Shown here: positions 21,210 through 33,763 of the stretch, in pieces
Position numbering within the stretch: position 1 is the first letter of the stretch
Layout of the letters: every line of letters starts with the position of its first letter
From: Plazaster borealis
Taxonomy: Eukaryota; Echinodermata; Asteroidea; Forcipulatida; Labidiasteridae
NCBI GenBank assembly: GCA_021014325.1
Contig: CM037467.1
Span: 4,836,001 to 4,900,000 of the forward strand
Direction of reading: 5' to 3'
DNA: 64,000 nucleotides
Made by a program: the position numbers and the translations under genes
The notes under the pieces: generated by a model
What the model was told of the DNA's origin: nothing
The model's input: only the letters and a program-made list of their open reading frames with translations
The model's database searches: none

Positions 21210-24200
21210 TTATGTAACGCGGACCTTCATTTGCTTCATGCCAGGGTTGAGACGTTTGCGCATGTCCTTACGATACTGCTTCTCCTGAGAGAAACAAAAA
21301 GATTTATTGAGGTCGACGTTTTATTTCATTTGCATGGACATTTGAAGGGGACAGTAAGGGACAACACCAAAGGAAGGGGTCCGACTCTTAAAAACAAAGG
21401 GAGGGGGGGCAACTTCTTAAAGGCACTGGACACGTTTGGTAATTGCTCAAAATATATATAAGCGTAAAAACTTACTTAGTAACGAGCAACGGAGAGCTGT
21501 TGATAGTATAAAACATTGTGAGAAACGACTCCCTCTGAAGTAACGTAGTTTTTGAGAACGAGGTAATTACTCACTAAAATATTTGATTCTGAAAAAGACT
21601 TCATGCCTGAAGCCTTTTTCAGGCATCTGAAAGCACACAAATTTGTGCAACAAGGGTGTCTTTCTTTCATTACTTTCTTGCAAATTCGATGACCAATTGA
21701 GCCCAAATTTTAACAGGTTATTTTATGCATATGTTGGGTAGACCAAGTGAGAATACTCTTTGACAATTACCAAAGGTTTCCACTGCCTTTAAAGAAAGAA
21801 AAAGTATGACAAATGTGTAAATCGAGTTTCATGTTTTACCTCCAGCTTTCGAGCCTTCTCTGGGTCTTCTTCATTGAGCAGGCGGTCCTTCTCAACACGA
21901 CGCTTCTCCTCGCGTCGAAGCTGGGCTGCCTCCTGGCGCTGGGCATGGGCCAGCTTGACGAAGGACTCAGATACCTTAGCTCGGGCCTTGTCTGCCTTCA
22001 GCTTGGCCTAGTGAACAGTTCAAGCAAAGAATGAAGTTTGCATTTATTGTCAGTGAACAAAATGCATATTGTTAAATTGTTACCTCAGCGCGAAAACATT
22101 GTTTCTCGCTTCTGTCATGATTTTACAGTGTATTGAGGTAGTTGGGAAGCTCAGAGGGACTGACTCTCTTGCAAGGGAGAAACTTTGGAAGCTATCTTAT
22201 GGCCAATCTATTTTAGTGCTGCGGGCTGTGCCGCAATTGCTTGGACACTTGCAGTGTAAGGTTTTGTACACAAAGACATGGAAAAACTGTTTTCTTTTTC
22301 ACTTTTAATGTGAAATAAGTGTTAACCCAACCATACAGTTTCCGTGTCTATCACACTTAAACTCACCTATCGTCTGCACCTTTTTCAGAATTTTTAGTCG
22401 CAAATATTTTTGGTCATTGTTGTACAATGTTAAGCCATGCTGTCCTGTCTTGGAAATTGTGTACATCGTTGAGCAAGACACCTAATTCACATAAAAAGTT
22501 AAAAAGACAACAATTTTCTCATGTCTTTGTGTACAAAACCTTGCGCTGCCAGCATCCCAGAAATGACGGCGAAGCGTGCAGCTCTTGCGCATATGGATTT
22601 GTCTGTAGTAGAGTTAAATATTGTGAGATCAAATTACCTCTCTGCTGAGCTTATATCTCTTGACCTTCTCGATGCAGTACATGACAAGTTTCATCATGGG
22701 AAGCATGCCCTCCATGTCAGCTTTGGAACAGCGAGGTCCTCCAGGCACTGAAATAATCAAGTTTTTATCACAGGTGAGATTTCTCATTTCTTAAGTGGTC
22801 AGTGGGAACGGTTGAAGGGCTACATATGTGTTGTCATCAGGGAAGGTCGTTGGAACTAGGTGTTCAGTTGGACGGGTTGTTATAGGCCAAGTGGTCCTGG
22901 GGCAAGTGGCTGGGCTAAATGTTTGTGGGCATTTGGAAAAGGTTTCTGGTCCAAGTGGTTAGTGGGGAAGGTTTCTGGGCTGTATGTTTGTGGTCATTGT
23001 TTTGGGGGCATGTGGTAAGTGGGGACAGTTGCAGGGCAACATGATCCTGGGAATGTTCTGGGCTTTATCACTGACAGTGCGGAAGGCTGCTAGACTAAGT
23101 GGTCAGTGGGGAGGATTGCTGAGCTAAGTGATCAATGGAGAAGGTTGCTGGTCTTAGTGGTTTGCGGTTGGGAGGATAGCCAGGCTAAGTGGTCGTAGAG
23201 GAAGGTTGCTGGACTAAATTCTCAATGGGGAGGATTGTTGGGCTGTTAGTGGTCAGTGGGGAAGGTTTCTGGGCTTAGTGGTTTGGGTGGGGAGGGTTGC
23301 CAAAATAGGCAGTCGTAGAGGAAGGTTGCTGGGCTAAATGCTTAATGGGGAGGATTGTTGGGCTGTTAGTGGTCAGTTAGGAAGGTTTCTGGGCTTAGTA
23401 GTGGCGGTGGGGAGGGTTGCCAAAATAGGCAGTCGTAGAGGAAGGTTGCTGGGCTAAATGCTTAATGGGGAGGATTGTTGGGCTGTTAGTGGTCAGTTAG
23501 GAAGGTTTCTGGGCTTAGTAGTGGCGGTGGGGAGGGTTGCCATGCTTGGTCATAGAGGAAGGTTGCTGGACTAATTGGTAAATGGAGAAGTTTGCTGGGC
23601 TTAGTGGTCGGCGGTGAGGAGGGTTGCCAGGCTAGGTGGTCATAGAGGAAGGTTGCTGGACTAAATGCTCAAAGGGGAGGATTGTTGGGCTGTTTGTGGT
23701 TAGTGCAGAAAGTTGCTTGACTGTTAATAAGTGGTCAATGGACAAGGTTGCTTACCAAAGATAATCAGTGGGGGTGGTTGCTGGGCTAAATGCACAGTGG
23801 GAGAGTCTGTTTGACTTTTAAGTGCTCAGTTGGTGAGGTTGTGGTTAAGCGATCTGTGGCGAGGGGTAGGTTGCTGGGAATACTGATCAGTCGGGAAGGG
23901 CTGCATGGCCATTAGTGGTCAGCAGAGGTTACTTGATTCAGTGGTCAGTGGGAGGGGGCTGTGGGCTAAGTGGTCAGTGAGGAGAGATGTCGGCTGCAGT
24001 GCTAAGTAATCATAGAGGAGGGTTACTAGAATAGAATAGGTGACGTCTTTAACAAGGTAGGTAAACTGACCTTTGAAACAGAACATGAGAACTTTCTTTG
24101 TATCTGGCATCTTGGTTGGCTGCTCCTCACTGACAAAAAGAAACAAATAATAGTATCAAGCACTTGCATGGCGCCCTCTCTATAATGACAAACCTGTGAA

Positions 24201-27200
24201 GGTAAGAGACAGCACTGTGATTGCCCCTAGCTACTGGGCAATCTCGGTGGTCTAGTGGTAAGATATCTGCTCTAGAGTAGCAAAGGTTGTGGGTTCGAAT
24301 CCCACCTAAAAATAAGCCTGTAGATTTTTTTCATAGGAATCATGTAAGTACCGAGTATACAGTGCTTAAAGCACATCAGTATCAGTGCATGGGTAAAACC
24401 AAATAATATCCCTGACATAGCAAACCCTTTACTTTATTTTTTTCCACACTTAACTTGAACCTAATTTTTGAAGTGTTCATAACTTGGTTGTATAGTGTAG
24501 TTGAAAACTGGAGAATTGGAATTAATTTCTTTTGCGAAAATCGAATATACATTATTCCTTTAAACTTACTCTGAGTTGGGCTTGGGACCAGAAAACTGGT
24601 CTGAAAAATGGAGGTACTCGAAGAGCTCCTCATACTGGGCCAAACAGCTTGTGATCTGCAGAAAATAAAAGGGGCAAAAAAACACTGAAACTAATCTTCG
24701 TCGTATATTTATGAAAATTTCCAGGGCCCCTGCCCCTCTCTCACTCTTCATTTCAGTCCACTGGCCCGCTTCTGTTGTTCTAGTATACTTGTTTGTGTGA
24801 GTTGTGTTGTCGTTTAGCCTTTGAGAAAGACTCTGCTCGGGTCGAAACGTCAGGCCTTTACTATTTTTTGCAGATGATATTGCTTAAAACTTTTCTGCTT
24901 GGCTAAAACAAGCAGGATACCAGTCACAGATGGTACATGCTACATGATACATTTTGGCTGTTAACCTTATTACCATGAATACCCATTGCTCCTCGCCATG
25001 TTAGACTTGTAAGAGTCTGAGAGAGTCTTATTAAAAAATTACAACTGACAATTACCGGACATTTGGCTGGCAGGCCACTGTTAAGAGGAGAACACTGCTT
25101 CGAACACTAAAAATGGCCAGAGTTTTTCTACTCGCCAGGTTTGGAAATTGAACCCACAATGTCTATCCAGCAGTCTGACGTAACATTGAAACTACATGGC
25201 TAAGAAACACAAGGGTGTGGGTTCGAATCCTATTATTGTTTCTACAGTTTACCTTCCCATCCATGACACCCTGGATCACCTCAGCTGACTCGGCTAGCAC
25301 CACACTGGACGATGACAACCCGTACTTGTCACCGCTCCGTTTATCTTGACAAAACTGACTCTGCAAAATAAAATTAAAAACACCCAGATGTTGTGACAAT
25401 TTCGATTTTCGTTTTTTCTACAATTGCAGAAAACCGTGTGAATATGTTGTAATGGGAGACGCTTGCAGACGCCTGTTGGCAGCAGACTTACTATGTAAAT
25501 CCATTGACCATTATGCACGGTGCTCGGTAAACATCGTAGGCCTAATGTGCATATTGATCAAGTGCAGTCACATGAAATAAACTCAGTTTTCAAACTGGTA
25601 AAAGCCAGAATTCAAGCTTACTTGATCAAATTCATACAGGGCCCAATTTCATAGAGCTGCTAAGCACAACAATTTGCTTAGCATGAAATTTCTTCCTTGA
25701 TAAAAACAGGATTACCAACCAAATCTCCACGTGATTTTCAGGATAAGCAAACAACAGCTGCATACCAGTAACAAGCAATATGCAACACATGGAAATTTGG
25801 TTGGTAATCCTGTTTTTATCAAGGAAGAAATTTCATGCTAAGCAAATTGTTGTGCTTAGCAGCTCTATGAAATTGGGCCCTGTTTGAGTGACTTCAGCCA
25901 TGAAGTATGGTCCCATTCCTGCAACAAATAGTCTGTGGAATTGTATTTTAAATTGTAATGGCTTATGTAGCCCAACATTTTGCCAAAACTTTGTGTTTAC
26001 GCCAGACAGTTTTACATGGCTTAGTTGTTGAACTTGCAGTTTTTGAAATTGCGCGATGATATACAGCCACTGGCTTCAAATACCTGTTACATATTGAGTT
26101 AAACCTTTGGTAGATTTTGGTAGCCAATCAAATAACTAGCTTCAGGACCGCTCACTCACATTCGAGGATATTCGCCAATGAACTAGTCTGTTGTTCTCAG
26201 AAGTGTGCGCATGCTCAGAAATACGTACAAAACAGAATCTGTCTGCTGCCACCTACTGTCCCATTCATTTTGTATAAAGAAAACTATTTGTGGAATTTTC
26301 CCTTTCTCCTCCAGATTTATAGGCATTTTACATTTAATGAAAGTGTGCAATACTACTTTATCTTGAAGCAAACTTGAATCCTCGACTCTGACTGGTTGAC
26401 CCATAGCAACAAGATTGTGAAATAAACCTATATTGGGAGATTGTCCCTTGCCGACACGGCTGGATTCCTTATGTGACGTCACATGCATTACATGATATAT
26501 AATCATGAGTGTATTTTTTAATAGAAAGAACACATATTTGTCATTCCTTTGGCAGACCCCATCCCAGAACAACACACACAATCGGCGACCGGAGTCACGT
26601 GACTTATAGTGGGTATACAATGTTAACAAACCAAGCAAGCAACGCGCAGTGTGCGTGGACAAGCATGGCTGCTTCCGAGTGCTTCTGCCATAGGTGCGGG
26701 AAAAAGCCATGCTTGACCACACACACTGGGCGTGGCTGCTCGTTTTGTTTACGTTATACCCACTCACGTGACTACGGTCGTTGATTGTGTCTAGTGTCCT
26801 CTGGAATAGCTCATGACTATATTATGTAAAGATGTATGACAGAAAGAATCCAGCCATGTCAGTAAGTGACCTATTTATGTGGGCGTTCCTGAAGACTATT
26901 ATTTTTGAAGAAACAATGTAAAAATATACAGAAAGGCACAAAATGTTATTTTCCCAACTGAATTATTGTATACAAATTACAACCTTTAAAACACACTCAC
27001 CAAATCTTGCATTTCTTTTTGCATCTTGGTAGCGATTTTCTTTCGTCCCGCAAACAAGATGAAACTGTCCATGTCTTCACTGTTCATTGTCACGGTGATA
27101 ACCTGAATATTACAAGACGAACAATAAACGTCATAACTTTGCCGAACAACTACACACTCTTAAATGCAGACTGTCTAGTGCACCGGACTCTGAAAGCTCT

Positions 27201-30200
27201 TTGGATTAGACATTGTGTCAAAGACTCTACAGAAACTCACTAATTATGCAATAATAGACCTTACGCATTGACATCATCACGCCGCCATCTTAGAGGTAAA
27301 ACGATGATGCAACAATGGAATACGCATATGTGCGGCGTACAGGATGGGCCAATAAGCAACATCCTTTTAACATCTAGCTTAGGGCACCCTACTCAAATAA
27401 CGTCATGTGCATAAGGTCTATTGCAAACAAATGATAATAGATGAACTTACTAATTCGTCCGACCCGGGCTTCATGAGTTTAGCCACTACACTCACAAGGT
27501 CCTGCCTTTTTAAAAGCTGAAATATAAAGAGATTCAAACATTATGTTAAACACCAAGCCACTCAACAGCCATGTAAGATCCCTTTAGCTTCAATTCTTGG
27601 GCCACACAACAACAAATCCAGGTGCATTTTGTGAGAACCTTTGTTGTCTTTACTTTGTTTAGTCAGGGTTTCACTGTGACAACGATATTCTCAAAGAAAA
27701 ATTTGTCCACAAGTTCCGAAAAATTAATCCTGTCCCTGGGCACGGAAAATTTGCGGAAACCCCACAGCTTACTGAATAACTGGGGTGAGAGTCATTGCCA
27801 AGCAAAAAGTCTGAATCTTGGATCCAGATCTAAAGAGGTACATTGAAATGATGGCATTTCCACCTTTTGATAACCCTTAGAGTTATAGATTTCAAGGAGT
27901 TTTTGGGAACAGTATCTAACTTTTTATCCCCCAAAATTTGAATCTGAGAAGCGTTACTCTCAGATTGTGTATTCCAATTGCAGAATATTCTTCATGCGTG
28001 GACAAACCGCTCCAGATTTTCGGCAAAATCTCAAAAACGCTACCACCTTTTGAAATGATATTTTCACAGGTTAGTTTTATGGTATATATTTACAACTATA
28101 CAGGATTGAAATAAACAGTGGGTTCCAACTACCAAACGTATACAATCCCTTTCATCCAGGGATGAGAAATGTCAGACTTTTATCTGAATTCAAACTTTTT
28201 AAAGTCTGCCTGGTAAACAGAAAAATGCTGTATATTTGTCTCCCAATAAAATAAATCATGCTCTTTGATCTACTTCTGTAGGACAAAATATCTTTTTCCA
28301 TAACCCCAGTACTTCGAAGTGAAAGGTTTCTCAAAATGCATTATACTATCAAAAGCTGCTGTACTTCTTACCAAGAAAGTTTTTATTGCCATTCATTTTC
28401 AGAGTCATTACCAAATGTATACAGACCCTTTACAGACACAAGGCTTGCCCTTGACAGGCTTGATGACATCTCTGCTTACACCTACCTTGAGTTCGACCAG
28501 CATGCCTTCACAGCAACTCCTTCCAGAGCACCACAGACAGTATCGACTCTCGCTCTCCTTTAAAAGCTGGCCGGTCACGGGGGGGTCCTTCTGACCCCCG
28601 TCATCCCCGACTAATGCAAAATTTGACTCCAAGAGCTCAAGATGCGAGTTCAGCCTGTGTAGGAAAAACAAATCTCATAATGATGCTCTTTGTAAACGCA
28701 AAAACACAGTTAGTTTTTTTAATAAATGATTCTTGAAGCTTCGCATTGTGTGGATAATAATAATAACTAGAAATGAGTTTGTAACAAGCAAACACTGGGG
28801 TTTCGGTTATGTTTTGAATAATAAACTTTGAATTAATGTATTATTAGACACCTGATGAAATGAATAGTTCAAGGACTCTCCACGAGCGAGAAGGCGCTAT
28901 ACAAGTTCGTCATTGTTGGTAGATACTGCCTTGTTAGATATAAACCATAGAAAGGTCCACGGATAAGTGAAGCAGTGAACCAAATGAATGAATGAAAGGA
29001 CCAAAAGGTCGGAATGATGCCACGCGTGCAACGGAATGGCTGAGTGGTGTACAGACCATATGTAACATACGGTGAGCATTACGAGCAATGTGCACAGACA
29101 CAGTGATCGTGCTCATTTCACGATACATTTACGGGTGTTTTTAAATCGGTAATATCGTCAAGAAATAAATAAAAAACACTCAAAAACAACTGCTGCTGGA
29201 TCTAAGTTAGAGCACAGGCTTTCATTTGATGTATTGTTTGTGTCTTTTAAAGACTATAATTCCTGAGATCGAAAGATAACAAAATTTCACGTGTAAATGC
29301 TATGAGAACTGTTTGAATGGAAACATAATAAGAAAAACAATAAAAATCTTGACGAAAACAAAGGTGGTTTCGGCAGATAGCCGAAACCCCCAATAATTGT
29401 GTGGATAATAGGAAGTTACTGTTCCTAGTAAACTAGCGGGTACAACCATCCATGAATCTCTTTTTTTTTTGGGGGGGGGAGTGTTGGCTCTGAAAAGAGC
29501 CATTGGTTTGGTCTCAATACCAACAGGCTCCTAAAAGAAATTTACACAAGGTTGTCCCCACAACTCTACCGGCAATAGTTAATTCAAACAATAATAATCA
29601 ACTATTTTGAATAATTGCATCTGGGTAATGAATGCTCCCAAGAATTTAGGGTTAACCATAGGCAGTGTCCAGGACAGATTAAATCAGCCAAATTTTCAAA
29701 CTAAGTATTGACAGAGCCGATAACTGCCTTAATCTTCATAACGCATTTTTACTGGTGATATGACAGATAGAGAAAAAGCGCATTCTCATTATTCCCCCAC
29801 AGCTGTTTATCTATTCATATATTCATATATACATCGTAACCCGGATCGAGCGCCCTCTAGTGGCGGCACAATTTTCAAATTTATCCAAGTAGATCATTCT
29901 ACTCTTTGACGTCGGGAGAAAGACACTTCATTGCATGTCTTTGCTATTTCTCCAACAGATTGTAAATAAAGCCCAGAGGAAAGAGAGTGAGAATTTGTTT
30001 CCACATTACTTTCGATCTAAACCGGTCACAGTTACAACACACCACATGACCTGAAAATTATCTTTTATGATAGTTTCAGTTTTTACCAAAATAAAGTTTG
30101 GGGAGTCAGCTTTGAACTTGTGTATGCCTTGACTGCAGTCATTTTTTTGGAACTTTTATTTGCGACTTCTCATACATGTTTGCATATTGGCCGCATTTTG

Positions 30201-33200
30201 CGTGCATCGGCCCGAAACACTAGCCGGTGCATGGAGAGAACCCTATTGCTAAAGACAGTGCTACTCACCAGGCAGAGGAAAGTTTCTGATTTTTACTCTT
30301 GCCGCTGATATAGTTGAGTACATACGCCAAGATGCCCACAACCATCAATATTTCCATGTAGTAACTGTCCCAGTTATTACGCAAATGTACAGGGAGCTGT
30401 CAGAAGAAACAGAAATATGAAATCAGTTCCGTTCAACATGCATGTTGCACTACCTTGTCCATGCATGTATGCTACGTAAAAGTTAATATTTACTACATAA
30501 TAAATCAGCTGAAAATATACCAGTCACTATTCCCTATTTGTGTTTTTTACAAATTGATTTGATTTTAAATAATGCTCTCCAGGAACGGCCACAAACCCGG
30601 GCCTTTATCATAATATTATACGACGCCACCGGTGGAACAAGGAACATAACCATAAATGACATACATCTTTGCATATGGGTGAGACATGCATCGACCCTAC
30701 TGATTCCATCCGCAATTTAGGAATAAAATTTGATTCACATATGACAATGAGCAAGCAAGTTTCTAGCCTCTGCCAATCGACCAATTTTCAATTACCTAAC
30801 ATTAGGAGAACCAAACGGTACCTTGATAAGGATACTCTCCATCATGTTGTCAGAGCTTTAGTCCTCTCTCGTATTGACTATGGCAATCTCCTTTTATTTG
30901 GTGCCACGTCATATGAATTGGACAGAGTTCAACGATTACAAAATAGTGCAGCTCATTTAATATGTTCCACACCCTTGAGAGAACATATTACCCCATCACT
31001 TAGGGAACTTAATTGGCTACCTATTAGAGAACGTATTCATTTTAAGATTGCTCCTCTTGTTTTTAAATGCTTGAACAAAACTACTCCGCGATATATTTCC
31101 ACTTTACTGTCAAATTACACTCCACCAAGATTTCTTCGGTCCACACTTGACATCACTCGCTTGAATGTTCCCCGAGCAAACAAAGTTCTAGGTCAAAAAG
31201 CTTTCAGTGTAGCTGGGCCAATGATTTGGAACAATCTTCCTTAGGGAATCTGTTAATTTATCTACATTTCGTAAAGCTCTTAAGACTCACCTTTTTCCAT
31301 GTTAATTGCTTAAATGTGCGCTATGATCTTGATGGAATAGCGCCTTATAAATTTTAATTGTTATGTTATGTTATGTTATGACATGCCATTTAGGTACATG
31401 TAGCACTGGTACATGTATGCATCAATTAGTATGATGCTCATTGCACATGGACATTTTTTTGTTTTCGTGAAAAATGTCCACTGGTTTGCAACAGAAAGCA
31501 ATTTTCAAGCCAGTTGGACCACCTGGGTAAAGCATTTAGAATACTGTAGGTGGGGAACACTGCAAGCAGACTTTTCATGTTACTGAGTAATCTTAAAAAT
31601 AATTCGACCTCAAACCTCCAATATCCTCCTCTCCTACATGTGTGTCACTCCACACAAAATTGTTTAGACTTGACCCAGTGATAAGCAATTGTTATTTTGG
31701 CCTACTGCCCTAAGTCCTTCTGAATCCTCCATTTTGGCAAAGTGGATACAGAAGGATTTTGGAGGGGTTAGGAATAATAATAATAATAATATCAGGCCTG
31801 ACTGGAAGCCTTTAAAGGATCTGTTTATGTTTTGGTAATGACTCTGCAGTAACGCTTCTCAGATTGTGTATTCCAATTGGAGATTATTCTTCCTGCGTGG
31901 ACAAACCGCTCCAGATTTTCGGCGATATCTAAAAAACGCTACCAACTTTTGAAATGAAATTTTGACAGGTTAATTTAATGGTATATATCTACAACTATAT
32001 AGGATTGAAACTAACCGTGGGTTCCAATTACCAAACGTATACAATCCCTTTAAATGTTCTGAATGTACCTTTGCAATTTCCAGGTCTGGTGTGTCAGACG
32101 GCCCCTTGCCTTTGAAGGGTTTCTCTCTCTCAAAGTTTTCAAATTCTTCTGTATCATGGAAGTGTTCAAATTCATCTTCATCCTGAAGTTAAAGAGATTC
32201 GTTAAAGAGGTTAGTTAGAGATTTGCTTAGGTTTAGAGTAGATTATTTTAGGTTAAAAATCATTGCCTTTTGGAAGACTAAAATTATTCCCAGACTCACG
32301 CTTTCAACAAAAACATTAGGCCTATACAACCAACCAAGAAATTTTTATTGAAATTCACCGATCAACCATTTCTGAAAAAACAATGGAAAATTGATATGTT
32401 TTACAGGATTTTTGGCCAGTTCACATAATATGCTTATTTTGATTGCGAAAAACAAAATAACCAAATTGATTTTATAGGAGGGTCTTTGATACTATTTCCT
32501 CGGCTTTGTGGCGTATCGTGGCCAAGTGGATAAGAACACCGGACTCAAGCTCTGGTGTTTCTGATCAGCAGAATGTGGGTTCGAGCCCTGGTCGTGACAC
32601 TTGTGCAAGACATTTAACCATTATTGCTGTGTCAATCAGATGGGACATAAAGCCATAGGTCCCGTGTGTTGTGTTATGCACGTAAAAGAACCCAGTGCAC
32701 TTATCGTAAAGAGAAGGGGTTCGTCCCGGTGTTCCTGGTTTGATCGGCAACATATTGCGCCACAGCACCTTGTAAACCATTGCATGGTGCTATCTTAAGG
32801 AAAAAGGTATCATACTTCAAAAACGAAGCTCCGCTTACCTTACAGGAAAAAAATACTGAGCGCTATGTGACGCCCATTGGGTGTGATAAAGCGCTATATA
32901 AGAACTACGTACAATTTAATTTAACTTATTTAGACAGAAATATCTTTCTGGAAGTTTGGTACTGGCATAATTGTTAAAACACTGGGACAACATTGGTAAT
33001 TGACAAAGACCAGTATCCACACTTTCCGTAACCATATATGAAATAACAAACCAGTGAAAGTTTAAGCTCAATCTCTCTACACAGTCAGAATAAAATAGTG
33101 AAAAACCCATTATATGTTTTCACTGTTTCCAAACATCAGGTCCTTGATCTGCATGATGAAAACTAATTGTTTTTGCTAATTTCTCAAAAAATATGGCAAT

Positions 33201-33763
33201 TCAAGCAAAAACATTTAGAGGGAAGTTTTCCACTATGACCATTGTTGTACAATAATGTGCAAATCTATGAACATTTATATTTGTCATTTGTATTGGACTT
33301 TCATTTAAAACCATAAACATTCTGAGCAAGCAGTGGTTTTTCAAATAGCTTTTTGAAGCAATGAACTAGCCATGCAGGACCACTTGAGCAGAATTTTGAC
33401 TGATCCTCAGAAGTCTGGCATTGGTCAGCAGACAACTGTTAAGGAATGACATTTACATCAACGTTGAGAATGAGGAGATTGTACACCTGTTGTTTCAAAG
33501 AACCTTACCTCCACAATTCCATCATCATCATCTTCATCAAACTCCTTCTCAAAGGGTGCTTCAGCCTCGTTACCATCCTCAAAATCGTCTTCACCTCGCT
33601 CTGTCTCTACAACTCCGTCGTCTTCCTCCTCATCTCCAAGATCCTCAAACTCGGCAAACTCATTATCCTCGAGGTCAGCGCCGCGATGATTGGCTGCGCC
33701 AAGTACCACTGGGGCCAATAGCAGCGCAAATGCACAAAGTATGAAAAGGGAATGAGGAATCAT
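21210..33763 (-). CDS. CCDC47: CCDC47 / calumin, ER membrane PAT-complex subunit, complete 12-coding-exon gene
   Basis: Coding exons in transcript order (plus coordinates): 33509-33763, 32069-32182, 30269-30396, 28486-28654, 27451-27516, 27001-27102, 25253-25360, 24570-24655, 24071-24129, 22638-22747, 21840-22007, 21210-21284. Phases agree throughout; 1440 bases give 479 residues against about 483 in human. Residues 1-23 are a signal peptide, followed by a very acidic luminal stretch (D/E-rich, about 30-115) expected to bind calcium. One membrane helix, [17 protein letters not shown], spans about 137-153. The cytosolic domain carries [28 protein letters not shown] and [10 protein letters not shown], strongly CCDC47-like. 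The basic coiled-coil tail (about 400-479) contains [15 protein letters not shown] and ends MKQMKVRVT. In animals CCDC47 works with Asterix in the PAT complex, a chaperone of multipass membrane-protein insertion. The C-terminal tail is slightly shorter than in vertebrates. No canonical AATAAA was found on this strand within 1.2 kb after the stop; a TATAAA variant lies at about 21084-21089. Confidence 0.95.
21421..21788 (-). mobile_element. TTAA-flanked MITE, family A, in CCDC47 intron
   Basis: TTAA flanks at 21417-21420 and 21789-21792. The left end is AGGCACTGGACACGTTTGG and the right end TTTCCACTGCCT. The interior is reversed relative to the copy at 2891-3244. It ends about 50 bases from CCDC47 coding exon 11 (21840-22007). 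Confidence 0.78.
22800..23990. repeat. G-rich degenerate minisatellite in CCDC47 intron
   Basis: Variants of GGTCAGTGGGGAAGGTTGCT and GGGCTAAGTGGT follow each other about every 35-40 bases over 1.2 kb. Within it a higher-order block of about 120 bases, starting GGGGAGGATTGTTGGGCTG, is repeated almost exactly at about 23346 and 23466, showing recent amplification. Confidence 0.8.
24239..24400 (+). mobile_element. tRNA-derived SINE, family with GGTTCGAATCC B box
   Basis: A tRNA-like head shows an A box TGGTCTAGTGG and a perfect B box GGTTCGAATCC at tRNA spacing, followed by a non-tRNA tail (AAATAAGCCTGTAGATT... to about 24400). The acceptor stem does not close well, so it is a SINE rather than a working tRNA gene. 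Confidence 0.6.
25451..26265. mobile_element. 815-base TIR element with a nested family P MITE
   Basis: Ends AATGGGAGAC...GGCAGCAGAC and GTCTGCTGCCACCTACTGTC..CATT are inverted. The interior at about 25510-25635 and 25885-26100 matches sequence at 18740-19010, while the P element 25637-25882 is absent there, so P inserted later. Lies in CCDC47 intron sequence. Confidence 0.65.
25637..25882. mobile_element. Palindromic MITE (family P), long-stem copy
   Basis: 246 bases from CAGGGCCC to GGGCCCTG. The arms pair nearly perfectly for about 100 bases each (for example TTCCTTGATAAAAACAGG with its complement), the best preserved foldback of this family in the window. Confidence 0.82.
26452..26862. 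mobile_element. TIR element containing a second foldback MITE
   Basis: Outer ends CGACACGGCTGGATTC and GAATCCAGCCATGTC are inverted. Inside, 26577-26790 is another foldback with CACAATCGGCGACCGGAGTC and GACTACGGTCGTTGATTGTG ends and TAGTGGGTATA/TATACCCACT arms. A 194-codon open frame on the minus strand through this region is an accident of the palindromes. Confidence 0.7.
27254..27422. mobile_element. MITE with AATAGACCTTACGCA ends
   Basis: AATAGACCTTACGCATTGAC and ATGTGCATAAGGTCTATTG are inverted ends of a 169-base element between CCDC47 exons. It carries a YY1-like site (GCCGCCATCTT, minus sense AAGATGGCGGC) just inside the left end. Confidence 0.65.
27880..28436. mobile_element. Two family C TTAA-MITE pieces in opposite orientation
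   Basis: 27880-28151 matches the right part of the complete copy at 42477-42837 in the same orientation. 28145-28436 matches its left part in reverse (its end reads ACAGACCCTTTA). The junction near 28150 shares the CCCTTT end sequence, so this is a rearranged or overlapping pair. It ends about 50 bases from CCDC47 coding exon 4 (28486-28654). Confidence 0.6.
30590..31378 (+). mobile_element. 5'-truncated LINE (CR1/L2-like) with RT thumb-region ORF
   Basis: An open frame over 30669-31244 encodes the C-terminal part of a non-LTR reverse transcriptase: [39 protein letters not shown] and [14 protein letters not shown] are typical of CR1/L2-type elements. The frame breaks at 31244 and the expected end ([15 protein letters not shown]) resumes in another frame. 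The element ends in a (TTATG)n tail at about 31358-31378. No catalytic RT or endonuclease part remains. It lies antisense in a CCDC47 intron. Confidence 0.8.
31816..32049 (+). mobile_element. TTAA-flanked MITE, family C, internally deleted
   Basis: TTAA flanks at 31812-31815 and 32050-32053. Starts AGGATCTGTTTATGTTTTGG and ends ACGTATACAATCCCT. It is shorter than the 361-base copy at 42477. It ends 20 bases from CCDC47 coding exon 2 (32069-32182). Confidence 0.75.
32511..32910 (+). mobile_element. tRNA(Ser/Leu)-derived SINE, family 1
   Basis: Head GTATCGTGGCCAAGTGGATA with A box TGGCCAAGTGG, a long variable arm, and a degraded B box (GGTTCGAGCCC). The body includes CTTATCGTAAAGAGAAGG and GCGCTATATAAGAAC. 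Other copies of this family: 49656-50060, 51774-52074, 53722-53838 (-), 57586-57845 (headless), 62145-62392 (-), 63257-63677. Confidence 0.82.

Noticed and set aside
24239..24315. Functional tRNA gene
   Set aside because: A and B boxes are good but the acceptor stem is poor and a SINE-type tail follows.
26183..26767. 194-codon minus-strand frame in a CCDC47 intron
   Set aside because: It runs through nested foldback elements and has no recognisable domain.
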